Source: Rhodococcus sp. IEGM 1409 (GTDB lineage Bacteria; Actinomycetota; Actinomycetes; Mycobacteriales; Mycobacteriaceae). Taken from it: a stretch of DNA of 64,000 nucleotides. Under the pieces are notes generated by a model, which was not told where the DNA came from, ran no database searches, and worked only from the letters and a program-made list of their open reading frames with translations. Below are positions 20,117-27,751 of this stretch, piece after piece. The number at the start of each line of letters is the position of its first letter. Positions within the stretch are counted from its first letter, which is position 1. A program made the position numbers and the translations under genes. Location: contig NZ_JASHKN010000014.1 of NCBI RefSeq assembly GCF_030056735.1, positions 1 to 64,000 of the forward strand, in the 5' to 3' direction.

Positions 20117-21033
20117 CGCTGCTCGCGGGATATGCGCCCGACGGTGACAGTTCCGGGACCGTCCATCTGGCAACGCTCTTGGCGCGCTCGTCCGGTGAAC
20201 CGTTGGTGATCTGCGCGGTGATTCCGTCGCCGCCACCGCCCGGGATGGCGCGTGTCGACTCCGAATATCACCAACAATTGCGAGCCGAAGCCGAAGCGGC
20301 GCTGGCGAAAGCGCGGGCCGACATGCCCTCCGACGTCGACGTGACCTATGTCGTGCATGAGGCTCAGTCGACGTCGAGCGGCCTGCTTGATCTCGTTCAC
20401 GAGCACGAAGCCAAGATGATCGTCCTGGATTCGTCCACGGCTGGGGTGTTCGGCCATGTGGCTCTCGGCAGCGTCACTTCACGCCTGCTGCACAGTTCAG
20501 ACGTTCCGGTCGCGCTGGCGCCGAGGGGGTTTCGAACCAAGCCAGGTGAGGTGGTCCGCCGCGTCACCGCCGCCTACTCGGGCACACCCGATCAAGACGA
20601 TCTGGTGCTCGCCGCCGCGACCGTGGCTGCGCGTGTCGATGCCGGACTTAGATTGGCGGCGTTTGCAGTTCGTGCGAACGCGCAGTACACGACCACGCTC
20701 GGGACCGAGGGGGATTCGCCGATCATCTCGGAGTGGGCCGAAGTGGTCGAGCGTGAGACCAACGCTGCCTTCGAGCGAGTGCGCGCACTGCCCGAAATAC
20801 CCGACGTAATGGAATCGGTTATCAGCCATGGTCGTAACTGGGCCGAGGCGCTCGAGGGCGTCGAGTGGGATCGAGGTGACGTTCTGACGGTCGGCTCGAG
20901 CAAGGCGGGTCCACTGGCGCGGGTGTTCCTCGGCAGTCGGGCGGCGAAGATCGTGAGGTACTCACCGGTTCCGGTGGTGGTGGTGCCGCGATCCGCGTCG
21001 ACCCGAATAGTCGATCAGGCCGAAGCGGAATAG
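20113..21033 (+). CDS. Tandem-domain universal stress protein
   Basis: The 306-residue protein has two UspA domains (about 1-145 and 155-300). Domain 1 ends with GHVALGSVTSRLLHSSDVPVALAP and domain 2 with VFLGSRAAKIVRYSPVPVVVVP; both resemble the ATP-binding G-x9-G-S/T pattern, although domain 1 is less exact. It is cytoplasmic. Coupling to an APC permease is a recurrent arrangement in actinobacteria and suggests that the stress protein modulates transport. The 4-bp overlap with the permease stop fixes the start. Confidence 0.9.
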   Translation: MTLLAGYAPDGDSSGTVHLATLLARSSGEPLVICAVIPSPPPPGMARVDSEYHQQLRAEAEAALAKARADMPSDVDVTYVVHEAQSTSSGLLDLVHEHEAKMIVLDSSTAGVFGHVALGSVTSRLLHSSDVPVALAPRGFRTKPGEVVRRVTAAYSGTPDQDDLVLAAATVAARVDAGLRLAAFAVRANAQYTTTLGTEGDSPIISEWAEVVERETNAAFERVRALPEIPDVMESVISHGRNWAEALEGVEWDRGDVLTVGSSKAGPLARVFLGSRAAKIVRYSPVPVVVVPRSASTRIVDQAEAE

Positions 21034-21037
21034 AGAG

Positions 21038-21070
21038 CAGGGCCGACGAGCGGAGTGCTTGTCGGCCCTG
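21038..21070. terminator. Bidirectional hairpin terminator
   Basis: A 14-bp stem (21038-21051 with 21057-21070, one G-T pair) with a 5-base loop separates the stress protein gene from the convergent hydrolase gene. Confidence 0.85.
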
Positions 21071-21075
21071 ATCTT

Positions 21076-22077
21076 TCAGATGGAGCGAGCGAAGAGTGCG
21101 GGCTCGGAGCCGGGGACCTGAGAGACCTGCTCTCGGGCAACCAGATGGCGAAGGTGAGCTGCACCCTCGGAGAGCGCCATCGTCTTGCCCATCGGGGAGA
21201 TCTCGGCCCACGGCTTGTACCACTTCATCTTTGCCGCGACGTCCCACACCGTGAGCTTGTCGTCGGCGAACTCTTGCAGCAGGTGATCGAGTCGTTCCTG
21301 GTGGTGCTCGATCAGCTCGCCGGCGCGACCTCCGACGTCGTCGATCGGAATGCCGTGAGCGCCGAGCCCACGGGTGATGTTCATGTTCTGCACCCGTGCG
21401 AGCGAGTTGAGGAAATCAGCGAGGGCGTCACGCTCGTCGAGGGGGTACACGAAGTTGCCGACGTGCGGTGTCGTCTTCTGCAGGACGTGGTCGCCGGTGA
21501 ACATGACGTCGGCGTCGTCGAGGTAGAAACAGACGTGACCAGGCGTGTGGCCGGGGGTGTAGACAACGCGGAGGCCGCGGCCGGTGAGCGCGATGATCTC
21601 GTCGTCCGCGAGAAGGCGGTCGGGGGCGGACTCGGGGCCCACAGGAGACTCTCCCGCGGCAGCGATCCGGAAGGAATCGCGGTCGGCTGCGGGTGCTCCA
21701 GCGCGTTCCATGTTCTCGAGCTGGTACGCCATCCACTCCTCGTTACGCGCAGTGGACATCTGATCGAACAGGTAGTGGTCGTCCTCGTGCATCGCGATCC
21801 AGGCGCCGGATGCCTCGCGGACCCGTCCGCACAGTCCGGTGTGGTCTGGATGGAAGTGCGTGACCACGACGCCCTCGATGTCGGTCACCGAATGCCCGAT
21901 CTCGGCGAGCCCCGCGTTGAGGCCCTGCCAGCCGTTGTCGTCGCCCCAACCGGCGTCGACCAAGATCAGTCCGCTGGGGGATTCCATGGCGTAGACGAGC
22001 GTGTGCCCGAGCGGGTTGTCCGTGATCGGGACAGGAATCTGGAATATGCCATCACCGATGGCTGCCGCACCGTTCAT
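21076..22077 (-). CDS. MBL-fold metallo-hydrolase
   Basis: The 333-residue protein has the metallo-beta-lactamase fold. THFHPDHTG supplies the metal-binding HxHxDH, the next metal His lies in YTPGHTPGH, and the bridging Asp is in FTGDHVL. The C-terminal helical part (about 225-333; HHQERLDHLLQEF, TVWDVAAKMKW) resembles the winged-helix tail of LACTB2/glyoxalase-II-like enzymes. The substrate is unknown; a thioester, lactone or phosphodiester is possible. GAGG lies about eight bases before the ATG. Confidence 0.88.
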   Translation of the reverse strand: MNGAAAIGDGIFQIPVPITDNPLGHTLVYAMESPSGLILVDAGWGDDNGWQGLNAGLAEIGHSVTDIEGVVVTHFHPDHTGLCGRVREASGAWIAMHEDDHYLFDQMSTARNEEWMAYQLENMERAGAPAADRDSFRIAAAGESPVGPESAPDRLLADDEIIALTGRGLRVVYTPGHTPGHVCFYLDDADVMFTGDHVLQKTTPHVGNFVYPLDERDALADFLNSLARVQNMNITRGLGAHGIPIDDVGGRAGELIEHHQERLDHLLQEFADDKLTVWDVAAKMKWYKPWAEISPMGKTMALSEGAAHLRHLVAREQVSQVPGSEPALFARSI

Positions 22078-22374
22078 ATCAAGTACCTCTTAACGATAAG
22101 GGAACGCACTCTTAGTACTTCATGTTTACCGTGCGCTCGTTTGGTTGGTAACACAGGTCCTGCCTGGCGGGAGTTCGGCATGTTTTCGGTCGACTTCGGA
22201 TCGGTGAGAGTTTTATCGACTGAGTGGTCTCTTGTGGTCGAAAGATGTTGCTGACTAAGAGTTTTCGAAAGTTTTTTTGTGTTGAGGGCGACTTCGGATA
22301 GCTGATCCGTCGAGCAGCCGCGCACTAGCCTCCGAGGGACAGGCGCGCTGTGCGGTTATCGAGAAAGACGGGTC

Positions 22375-23475
22375 ATGCGTTTTCAGGTTCTGGACATCAT
22401 TTTCAACCCACCCCATCCAGTGACCGGCGAGGAAGTTGCCCCGTCCGATCGGCTCAACCGCGTCGTCGAACTGGCGGTTCTGGCCGAAGAGTTGGGTATC
22501 GATTCGTTCTCGGTGGGGGAGCGCCACGCCGGGCCGGTTCTTTCGTCGGCGCCAACCGTCGTTTTGGGTGCAATTGCGCAGGCCACGGACAGAATTCTGC
22601 TCTCGACCGGTGTCACCGTCCTGTCGCTACTCGACCCGATTCGAGTCGCCGAAGATTTCGGAACCATCGATCAGCTCAGCCGCGGACGCCTCGAGATCGT
22701 GATCGGCAAGGGTAACGAGGTCCTTCAATACCCGCTCCTCGGTCTGGACATCGCCAAGCAGTACGAATACCTCACCGAGAACTACGAACTCCTCAAGCTG
22801 CTGATCAGCGAGGAAAACGTCAAGTGGGTGGGAACCCACCGACCATCGCTCGAGGACGCGACGACGCTACCGCGTCCGTACGACGGTCCGTTCCGTATCT
22901 GGCATGGATCGGCTACCTCGTTCGAGGCCGTCGAACTCGCGGCGAAGTGGGGCGACCCCATCGTCACCGCCAATGCCTTCCAGCCTCGTGAGAACTACAA
23001 GGTGCTGATCGACCACTACCGCGAGCAGTACCTGGCGTACGGGCACGACCCGTCTAAGGCATACGTCGGCTCGGGTTCGGGCGGATTGTTCCTCGCCGAT
23101 ACCACCGAGCAGGCCATCGAAGAGTTCCGTCCGATCTACGAAGGTGCCGTTGCGCAGGCCGACAAACGTAAGCACGATCCCAAAGCGGTCGGAAAGTCGA
23201 CAAGCTTCCGGACCATCGAGGAAGCCGTCGACCGCGGGCCGGCCTTGGTCGGGTCCTCGGAGCGAGTCGCCGAGAAGATCATCGACTACCACCAGAGCTA
23301 CGGCCACGATTTCCAATCGGTGTCGGTCAATCATGTGCTCGACTTCGAGCAGCAGAAGGACACTCTGCGCCGCTTCGCGGACGAGGTTATCCCGCTGGTG
23401 AAGGCCGAACTGTCGACGACGCTGTGGACCTCGGGCGACAAAGATCGGGCGAAGGGTTTCACCGCCGTCGACTGA
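22375..23475 (+). CDS. LLM-class flavin-dependent oxidoreductase
   Basis: The 366-residue luciferase-like TIM-barrel protein shows FQVLDIIFNPPHPVTGE at the N-terminus, DSFSVGERHAGPVLSSAP, GVTVLSLLDPIRVAEDF, the flavin-site DQLSRGRLEIVIGKGNE, and VGSSERVAEKIIDY near the end. It is a single gene and is more like alkanal monooxygenase-type oxidoreductases of unknown substrate than the sulfur-linked pair at 10-13 kb. The 297 bp upstream are relatively AT-rich and hold its promoter and that of the divergent hydrolase. Confidence 0.88.
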   Translation: MRFQVLDIIFNPPHPVTGEEVAPSDRLNRVVELAVLAEELGIDSFSVGERHAGPVLSSAPTVVLGAIAQATDRILLSTGVTVLSLLDPIRVAEDFGTIDQLSRGRLEIVIGKGNEVLQYPLLGLDIAKQYEYLTENYELLKLLISEENVKWVGTHRPSLEDATTLPRPYDGPFRIWHGSATSFEAVELAAKWGDPIVTANAFQPRENYKVLIDHYREQYLAYGHDPSKAYVGSGSGGLFLADTTEQAIEEFRPIYEGAVAQADKRKHDPKAVGKSTSFRTIEEAVDRGPALVGSSERVAEKIIDYHQSYGHDFQSVSVNHVLDFEQQKDTLRRFADEVIPLVKAELSTTLWTSGDKDRAKGFTAVD

Positions 23476-23756
23476 GCGGAGAAGCCTGACTGTCGGGTGA
23501 GCAGGTCCGGCGCTGCGACCGCATCACCGTCGATGAGGACTTGAACCTCCATTACGCGCCCGGTGTGAGAGCGATATGGAGATCGAACGTCCGCTTCGCG
23601 CGGCACTCGGAAGCCACTTCTGATCGACCGATTGATCTTGCCGGACAAGGCGGAGCATCCGGATTTCGTCTACCTGGATTGGCACCCCACGCAGATCTAT
23701 GTCGCTTCGTGACAACTACAGCGAGTGCTCTGCGGAGCCGATCGAAGAGGGCCAGT

Positions 23757-24344
23757 CTATTTGACTGGGGTAATGCCGAGATCTCCGTCGACGGTGTCCG
23801 CGTCCTCGCCGCACGCACAGTCACAGTCACCGCCACAACCGCCGGGATCGCAGTCGCCGGCGTAACTGTCGTCATCCGCGTCGCAGTCGAGGGAACCGCC
23901 AAAGGATTCAGCAAAATCATCGTCGAGTTCGTGAGTGAAGTCGTGGACCTCGTCGATCAGGTTGAGCAGATGCTGCGGAGCGAAGGGGTCCGCGTCGAGC
24001 ATCGTGGAGGCCAGCAGGTGGTCGCCGCTGAAGGCGAAGCGCAGGCGCGGCCATTCCTGCGCGAGTTCGATCAACCGCGTTGCAGCGTGCGAGGGGTTGC
24101 CGAGGCCGGTAAGAACCGAGGACCACACGTTGATCTGAGGGCCGTCGTCGGCGACGGTCACATAGACGACAAACCCGTGAACCGGCACGACGATGTCGCC
24201 GTCGTCATCGGTGGCAGGCTCGCTGCCCAGCAGTTCGGCGAGAGTCTGAACGCACAGGCGTACCAATTCGTCGCGCTCGTCCGTCACCAGGGCAAGCTTG
24301 CCGTCGATGTAAAGCGGCTGATCGGCGGTGTCGTGCTCGCTCAT
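23757..24344 (-). CDS. TY-Chap/YbjN-like protein with Cys/Asp-rich tail
   Basis: The 195-residue protein has one alpha/beta domain (about 10-150) of the type III secretion chaperone-like/YbjN group: DGDIVVPVHGFVVYVTV, INVWSSVLTGL, EWPRLRFAFSGDHLLAS, then a helix PQHLLNLIDEVHDFTHELDDDFAESFGG. The same pattern recurs in the 448-residue protein at 44421-45767, so the two are paralogues. The last 45 residues are very acidic with six cysteines (CGGDCDCACGED and nearby), which could bind metal. A solo YbjN-like fold suggests peptide or protein binding. ATG 24344 has GAGG upstream. Confidence 0.75.
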   Translation of the reverse strand: MSEHDTADQPLYIDGKLALVTDERDELVRLCVQTLAELLGSEPATDDDGDIVVPVHGFVVYVTVADDGPQINVWSSVLTGLGNPSHAATRLIELAQEWPRLRFAFSGDHLLASTMLDADPFAPQHLLNLIDEVHDFTHELDDDFAESFGGSLDCDADDDSYAGDCDPGGCGGDCDCACGEDADTVDGDLGITPVK

Positions 24345-24493
24345 GGATCCTCGTCTCCTGTGTCCGAACCGCATACGGGTGGACACTGCTTACTGCGGTT
24401 GTTGTCGTGACCACGATAGTCGGGGTCGTGTCTCTCATTCGCTTCGGTGATCGGGTGGTACGTCAATCTGCCCAGAGGGTGGCAGCGGTCATA

Positions 24494-24537
24494 TTGCAAT
24501 CGGGACTGGGGGCAGCGTTATAGTTGCCCAGTGCAAC
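24494..24537 (+). promoter_or_regulatory. Promoter and operator candidate of the marR-fadD operon
   Basis: TTGCAA (24494-24499) and TATAGT (24519-24524) form a candidate -35/-10 pair with a 19-bp spacer. The -10 ends six bases before the GTG at 24531, implying transcription starts at or next to the start codon. A GTTGC-N5-GCAAC inverted repeat (24523-24537) overlaps this point and could be the MarR operator. Confidence 0.5.
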
Positions 24538-24992
24538 ACGAAGAAGCAATGGCGCTCACCGGTCCACCAGCCGTTCATAACGAGCTGGTGCACCTGACGA
24601 GACAGCTGATGACGGGGGATCGGCATTCCGAAGACCACCCGTCGATCGCGCAGCATTCCTTCCTCTCCTTCATCGGCCGCAACGACGGCTGCAAGGCCAC
24701 GGAGATCTCCGAAGTCTTCGGCGTCAACCGCTCGACAATCTCGCGCCAAGTACGCGGCTGCATCGAGGCAGGCTGGGTGTATGCCGATCCGGGATCCGTT
24801 CGCCAGGGCAACCCGCTGCACCTCACGGAGGCGGGCCGCAAATACCTCGACGCAGCCGACGCGCGTCGGCTCGACCAAGTCGCCGGCAGGCTGCACGATT
24901 GGACCGAGTCCGAGGTCGCAGACTTCGCCCGCGCACTCCACCGCTTCAGAACCAGCATCGAATCGCAGACCAACGGAGATGACACCCTGTGA
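24531..24992 (+). CDS. MarR-family transcriptional regulator
   Basis: The 153-residue winged-helix protein has a helix ELVHLTRQLM, the recognition region CKATEISEVFGVNRSTISRQVRGCIEAGWV, a wing YADPGSVRQGNPLHLTEAG, and a C-terminal dimerisation helix. The GTG at 24531 fits a leaderless mRNA; the next in-frame start, ATG 24549, has only a weak GAAGAAG site. It overlaps the acyl-CoA synthetase start by four bases (GTGA), so the two form an operon. It may sense an acyl-CoA or fatty acid and control the operon; that is inference from context. Confidence 0.85.
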   Translation: MQHEEAMALTGPPAVHNELVHLTRQLMTGDRHSEDHPSIAQHSFLSFIGRNDGCKATEISEVFGVNRSTISRQVRGCIEAGWVYADPGSVRQGNPLHLTEAGRKYLDAADARRLDQVAGRLHDWTESEVADFARALHRFRTSIESQTNGDDTL

Positions 24993-26782
24993 GTGAGTAC
25001 AGCGCCAAAGCCCAGTTCACCATCTCCGACAACGAGTCCGTGGTGCACACCGTCTTCACTCACGCCGAGCGCACGCCCGAACTGACGGTGTTCTCCCGCC
25101 CCAAGGGTGAAGGTTGGGTAGACGTCACAGCCAAAGAGTTCGCCGAGCAGGTCACCGGCGTCGCAAACGGTCTCATCGCCGCTGGCGTGCAGGCAGGCGA
25201 CCGCGTCGCACTTCTCTCCGCGACTCGATACGAGTGGACGCTCTTCGACTTCGCCATCTGGGCTGCCGGCGCTGCGACCGTCCCGATCTACGACTCGTCG
25301 TCTCAGGGGCAGGTCAGCTGGATCCTCGAAGACTCCGAGGCCGTCATCGCGATCGTCGAAACCGGCGCGCACGAGCAACTGTTCCAGGACGCGCCAAGCT
25401 CTCTCAAAGCCGTCATGCAGATCGACGGCGGAGCAGTCGAAACGCTGACTGCACAAGGCGCCGACGTGGACGACACCGAGTTGAAGAAGCGCCTCGCCGG
25501 CATCAAGGCGGACGATCTGGCGTCGCTCGTCTACACCTCCGGCACGACAGGTCGTCCCAAGGGATGCATCCTGACGCACCGCAACTTCCTGTCCGAGGTG
25601 CGCGGCATTCTCACGGCTTCGATCGGCAAAGTGGCGGTTCCGGGAAACCGAGTCCTGACCTTCCTGCCGCTCGCTCACGTACTGGCTCGTGCAGTGTCCC
25701 TCGCGACGTTCGAGGCAGGCGCTTCGCAGGCCCACTGGTCCGACTTTGCCACCATTACAACCCAATTCGAGCGCTACAAGCCCAACACCATCCTCGGTGT
25801 TCCGCGTGTCTTCGAAAAAGTTCGTGACGGCGCAGCACGCAAGGCAGAGTCCGGTGGAAAGATTCCCGGCGCGATCTTCGCCTTCGCAGAAGCCACCGCC
25901 AAGGAGTACAGCCAAGCTCTCGACAAGGGCGGTCCCTCGCTGATCTTGAAGGCGAAGCACGCAGTGGCAGACAAGCTCGTGTACTCGAAGCTTCGTGAGG
26001 CTCTCGGGGGCGAGTGCTGGTTCGCGATCTCCGGCGGCGGCGCCCTCACCCCTGAGCTGGGGCACTTCTTCCGTGGGCTCGGAGTTCCGATCTACGAGGG
26101 CTACGGTCTCACCGAGACCACAGCGGCGCACTGCGTGAATGTTCCGAGTGCTCAGAAGATCGGAACCGTCGGACAGCCGATGGGCGGCAACGGAGTTCGT
26201 ATCGCCGAGGACGGCGAGATCGAACTCAACGGCGGAGTTGTCTTCACGGGCTACTGGAAGAACGACAAGGCCACCGAAGAGGCTTTTGTCAACGGTTGGA
26301 TGCGCACCGGTGATCTCGGTGAACTAGACAGCGACGGTTACCTTTCCATCACCGGACGCAAGAAGGATCTTTTGGTGACGGCGGGCGGCAAGAACGTCTC
26401 GCCCGGCCCGATGGAAGACCGTATCCGTTCGCATTCCATCGTCTCGCAGGCAGTCGTCGTCGGCGACGGGAAGACCTACATCACGGCGCTGCTGACCGTC
26501 GACCCAGAGGTGTTCGAGAAGTGGAAGTCGGAGAACGGCAAGCCTTCTGGCGCCACCGTCGCCGAACTGCGTGATGACAAGGACCTTCGAGCGGAGTTGC
26601 AGAAGGCCGTCGACGACGCCAATGCCGCTGTCTCGCATGCGGAGTCGATCAAGAAGTTCGTCATTCTCGATCGCGATCTGACCGAGGACGACGGCGAGAT
26701 GACAGCGACGCTCAAGATCAAGCGCAATGTCGTCGTCGATCGGTTCTCGAAGGAGATCGAAGGAATGTACGCGAAGAGTTAG
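24989..26782 (+). CDS. Long-chain acyl-CoA synthetase (FadD15-like)
   Basis: The 597-residue adenylate-forming enzyme has the AMP-binding P-loop YTSGTTGRPKG (about 188), the A5 motif YEGYGLTETT (about 370), the hinge TGDLGELDSDGYL, and GRKKDLLVTAGGKNVSP. The late catalytic lysine is in ATLKIKRN. Length and motif spelling match the long FACS group including mycobacterial FadD15. The reaction is fatty acid + ATP + CoA to acyl-CoA, AMP and PPi, in the cytoplasm or at the membrane face. It starts with GTG inside the marR stop. Its 3' end overlaps the convergent HTH gene by four bases. Confidence 0.93.
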   Translation: MSEYSAKAQFTISDNESVVHTVFTHAERTPELTVFSRPKGEGWVDVTAKEFAEQVTGVANGLIAAGVQAGDRVALLSATRYEWTLFDFAIWAAGAATVPIYDSSSQGQVSWILEDSEAVIAIVETGAHEQLFQDAPSSLKAVMQIDGGAVETLTAQGADVDDTELKKRLAGIKADDLASLVYTSGTTGRPKGCILTHRNFLSEVRGILTASIGKVAVPGNRVLTFLPLAHVLARAVSLATFEAGASQAHWSDFATITTQFERYKPNTILGVPRVFEKVRDGAARKAESGGKIPGAIFAFAEATAKEYSQALDKGGPSLILKAKHAVADKLVYSKLREALGGECWFAISGGGALTPELGHFFRGLGVPIYEGYGLTETTAAHCVNVPSAQKIGTVGQPMGGNGVRIAEDGEIELNGGVVFTGYWKNDKATEEAFVNGWMRTGDLGELDSDGYLSITGRKKDLLVTAGGKNVSPGPMEDRIRSHSIVSQAVVVGDGKTYITALLTVDPEVFEKWKSENGKPSGATVAELRDDKDLRAELQKAVDDANAAVSHAESIKKFVILDRDLTEDDGEMTATLKIKRNVVVDRFSKEIEGMYAKS

Positions 26783-27159
26783 GCGCGTTTGGGGAACTGC
26801 TCGCGGTAAGCCATCACGTCATCGAGGCGGAACCTGCGGTGCGTGCCGCGTAGTTCGATCGGGAGTTTCCCGGCGTCGGCGAGTTTGCGTACATACGTGT
26901 CCGAAACGCCGAGGATCTCTGCTGCCTGCGAGGTGGTGAGGAGTTCTGCGACGGGCCCGAGGGCGACGCTGTCTCCGGCAGCGAGGTAGGTCAGAAGCTG
27001 CACGACGGCGTCGCCGACCGACGGTGGAATCTCGATGCTCACGCCGTCGAACACCAGCGTGGTCGTGTCCGTCGAGGTTGTGGCTATCTCGGACAGGGCC
27101 GATTTGATTCGCTCGGCAGCGTCGCCGTCGACTGCGGAAACGATGTGGTCGATGCTCAC
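26779..27159 (-). CDS. Excisionase-type helix-turn-helix DNA-binding protein
   Basis: The 126-residue protein ends with a MerR-like HTH_17/excisionase domain: LTTSQAAEILGVSDTYVRKLADAGKLP followed by the wing GTHRRFRLDDVMAYRE. The N-terminal 75 residues look like an antitoxin-style dimerisation part. Such proteins are commonly antitoxins or small regulators. No PIN-domain or other toxin gene adjoins it. GTG 27159 has GGAGA nine bases upstream; an ATG 13 codons further up is not preferred. It is divergent from the RHH gene across 222 bp. Confidence 0.8.
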   Translation of the reverse strand: MSIDHIVSAVDGDAAERIKSALSEIATTSTDTTTLVFDGVSIEIPPSVGDAVVQLLTYLAAGDSVALGPVAELLTTSQAAEILGVSDTYVRKLADAGKLPIELRGTHRRFRLDDVMAYREQFPKRA

Positions 27160-27344
27160 GCGGTGTATCTCCGATCGAAGGCAGTGTTTCGCAAGCATAG
27201 ACAGCGACAGTGTTCGTCGGCACCCTGGCTGGTGCTGTGTGCGTTGCGTTACATGTGTGCCTGCGTTGAAAACGATTTACCCACGTAGATCGGAATTCGA
27301 AGGTTTTGGCGCCCAAAGATATTCGATTCGACGCGTACGTAGCT

Positions 27345-27358
27345 CACCAAATTTGGTG
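27345..27358. promoter_or_regulatory. 14-bp perfect palindrome, likely RHH operator
   Basis: CACCAAATTTGGTG ends 23 bp before the RHH gene start. A TAACAT box (27369-27374) lies between it and the GTG, seven bases from the start codon, so the palindrome covers the -35 position. Autoregulation by the RHH protein is the simplest interpretation. Confidence 0.55.
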
Positions 27359-27381
27359 TACCCGCAAGTAACATCCTGAGC

Positions 27382-27627
27382 GTGGCTAGACGATCGGTAA
27401 CGGTGAGATTCGACGTAGAGGAACTGAGGGCCCTAGAAACCCTCCAAGAGCTCACGGGCGCGGACATTTCCAGCGTCATACGTGAAGCTGTGATCGAGCA
27501 TGCTCGTCAATGTGTGGCGCAGGGAAAGCCCCGCGACATCGCCGAGCGACGCAAATCGCTGACCTTGCAGGAAGCCTTCGCCAAGTACTCCGCGTTGTGC
27601 ACGGACGAGGAGCGGGAAGCGTCGTAG
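27382..27627 (+). CDS. Ribbon-helix-helix (CopG-type) DNA-binding protein
   Basis: The 81-residue protein opens with the beta strand RRSVTVRFDVEEL, then helices ELRALETLQELTG and DISSVIREAVIEHARQC: a standard RHH dimer fold. The C-terminal 30 residues (ERRKSLTLQEAFAKYSAL) form a helix that could bind a partner, as in antitoxins. No toxin gene follows directly. There is no Shine-Dalgarno sequence; TAACAT ends seven bases before the GTG, which suggests a leaderless transcript. The palindrome just upstream is the probable operator. Confidence 0.8.
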   Translation: MARRSVTVRFDVEELRALETLQELTGADISSVIREAVIEHARQCVAQGKPRDIAERRKSLTLQEAFAKYSALCTDEEREAS

Positions 27628-27751
27628 CGCTCTGTCGACGCGATGGTGATCGGTTGAGTTCACAGTGATTCTGACTGTGGCGCTGGGTAGTTCGTTCGAG
27701 GAATATTGCGACAACAGAAATGTTGCGTAGACCTCTGACAGGAGCTGGCCA

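Noticed and set aside
23476..23756. Possible small gene or remnant after the luciferase-like gene (for example a frame ending HPDFVYLDWHPTQIYVAS)
   Set aside because: No frame has a good start or ribosome site and the pieces match no recognised family. It is left as an unassigned 281-bp gap.
23541..24410. A 289-codon plus-strand frame over the TY-Chap gene
   Set aside because: It is the complement of the better minus-strand gene, which has a recognisable domain and a ribosome site.
26779..27627. A toxin-antitoxin locus formed by the HTH and RHH genes
   Set aside because: Both are antitoxin-like DNA-binding proteins, they are divergent, and no toxin gene is adjacent to either.
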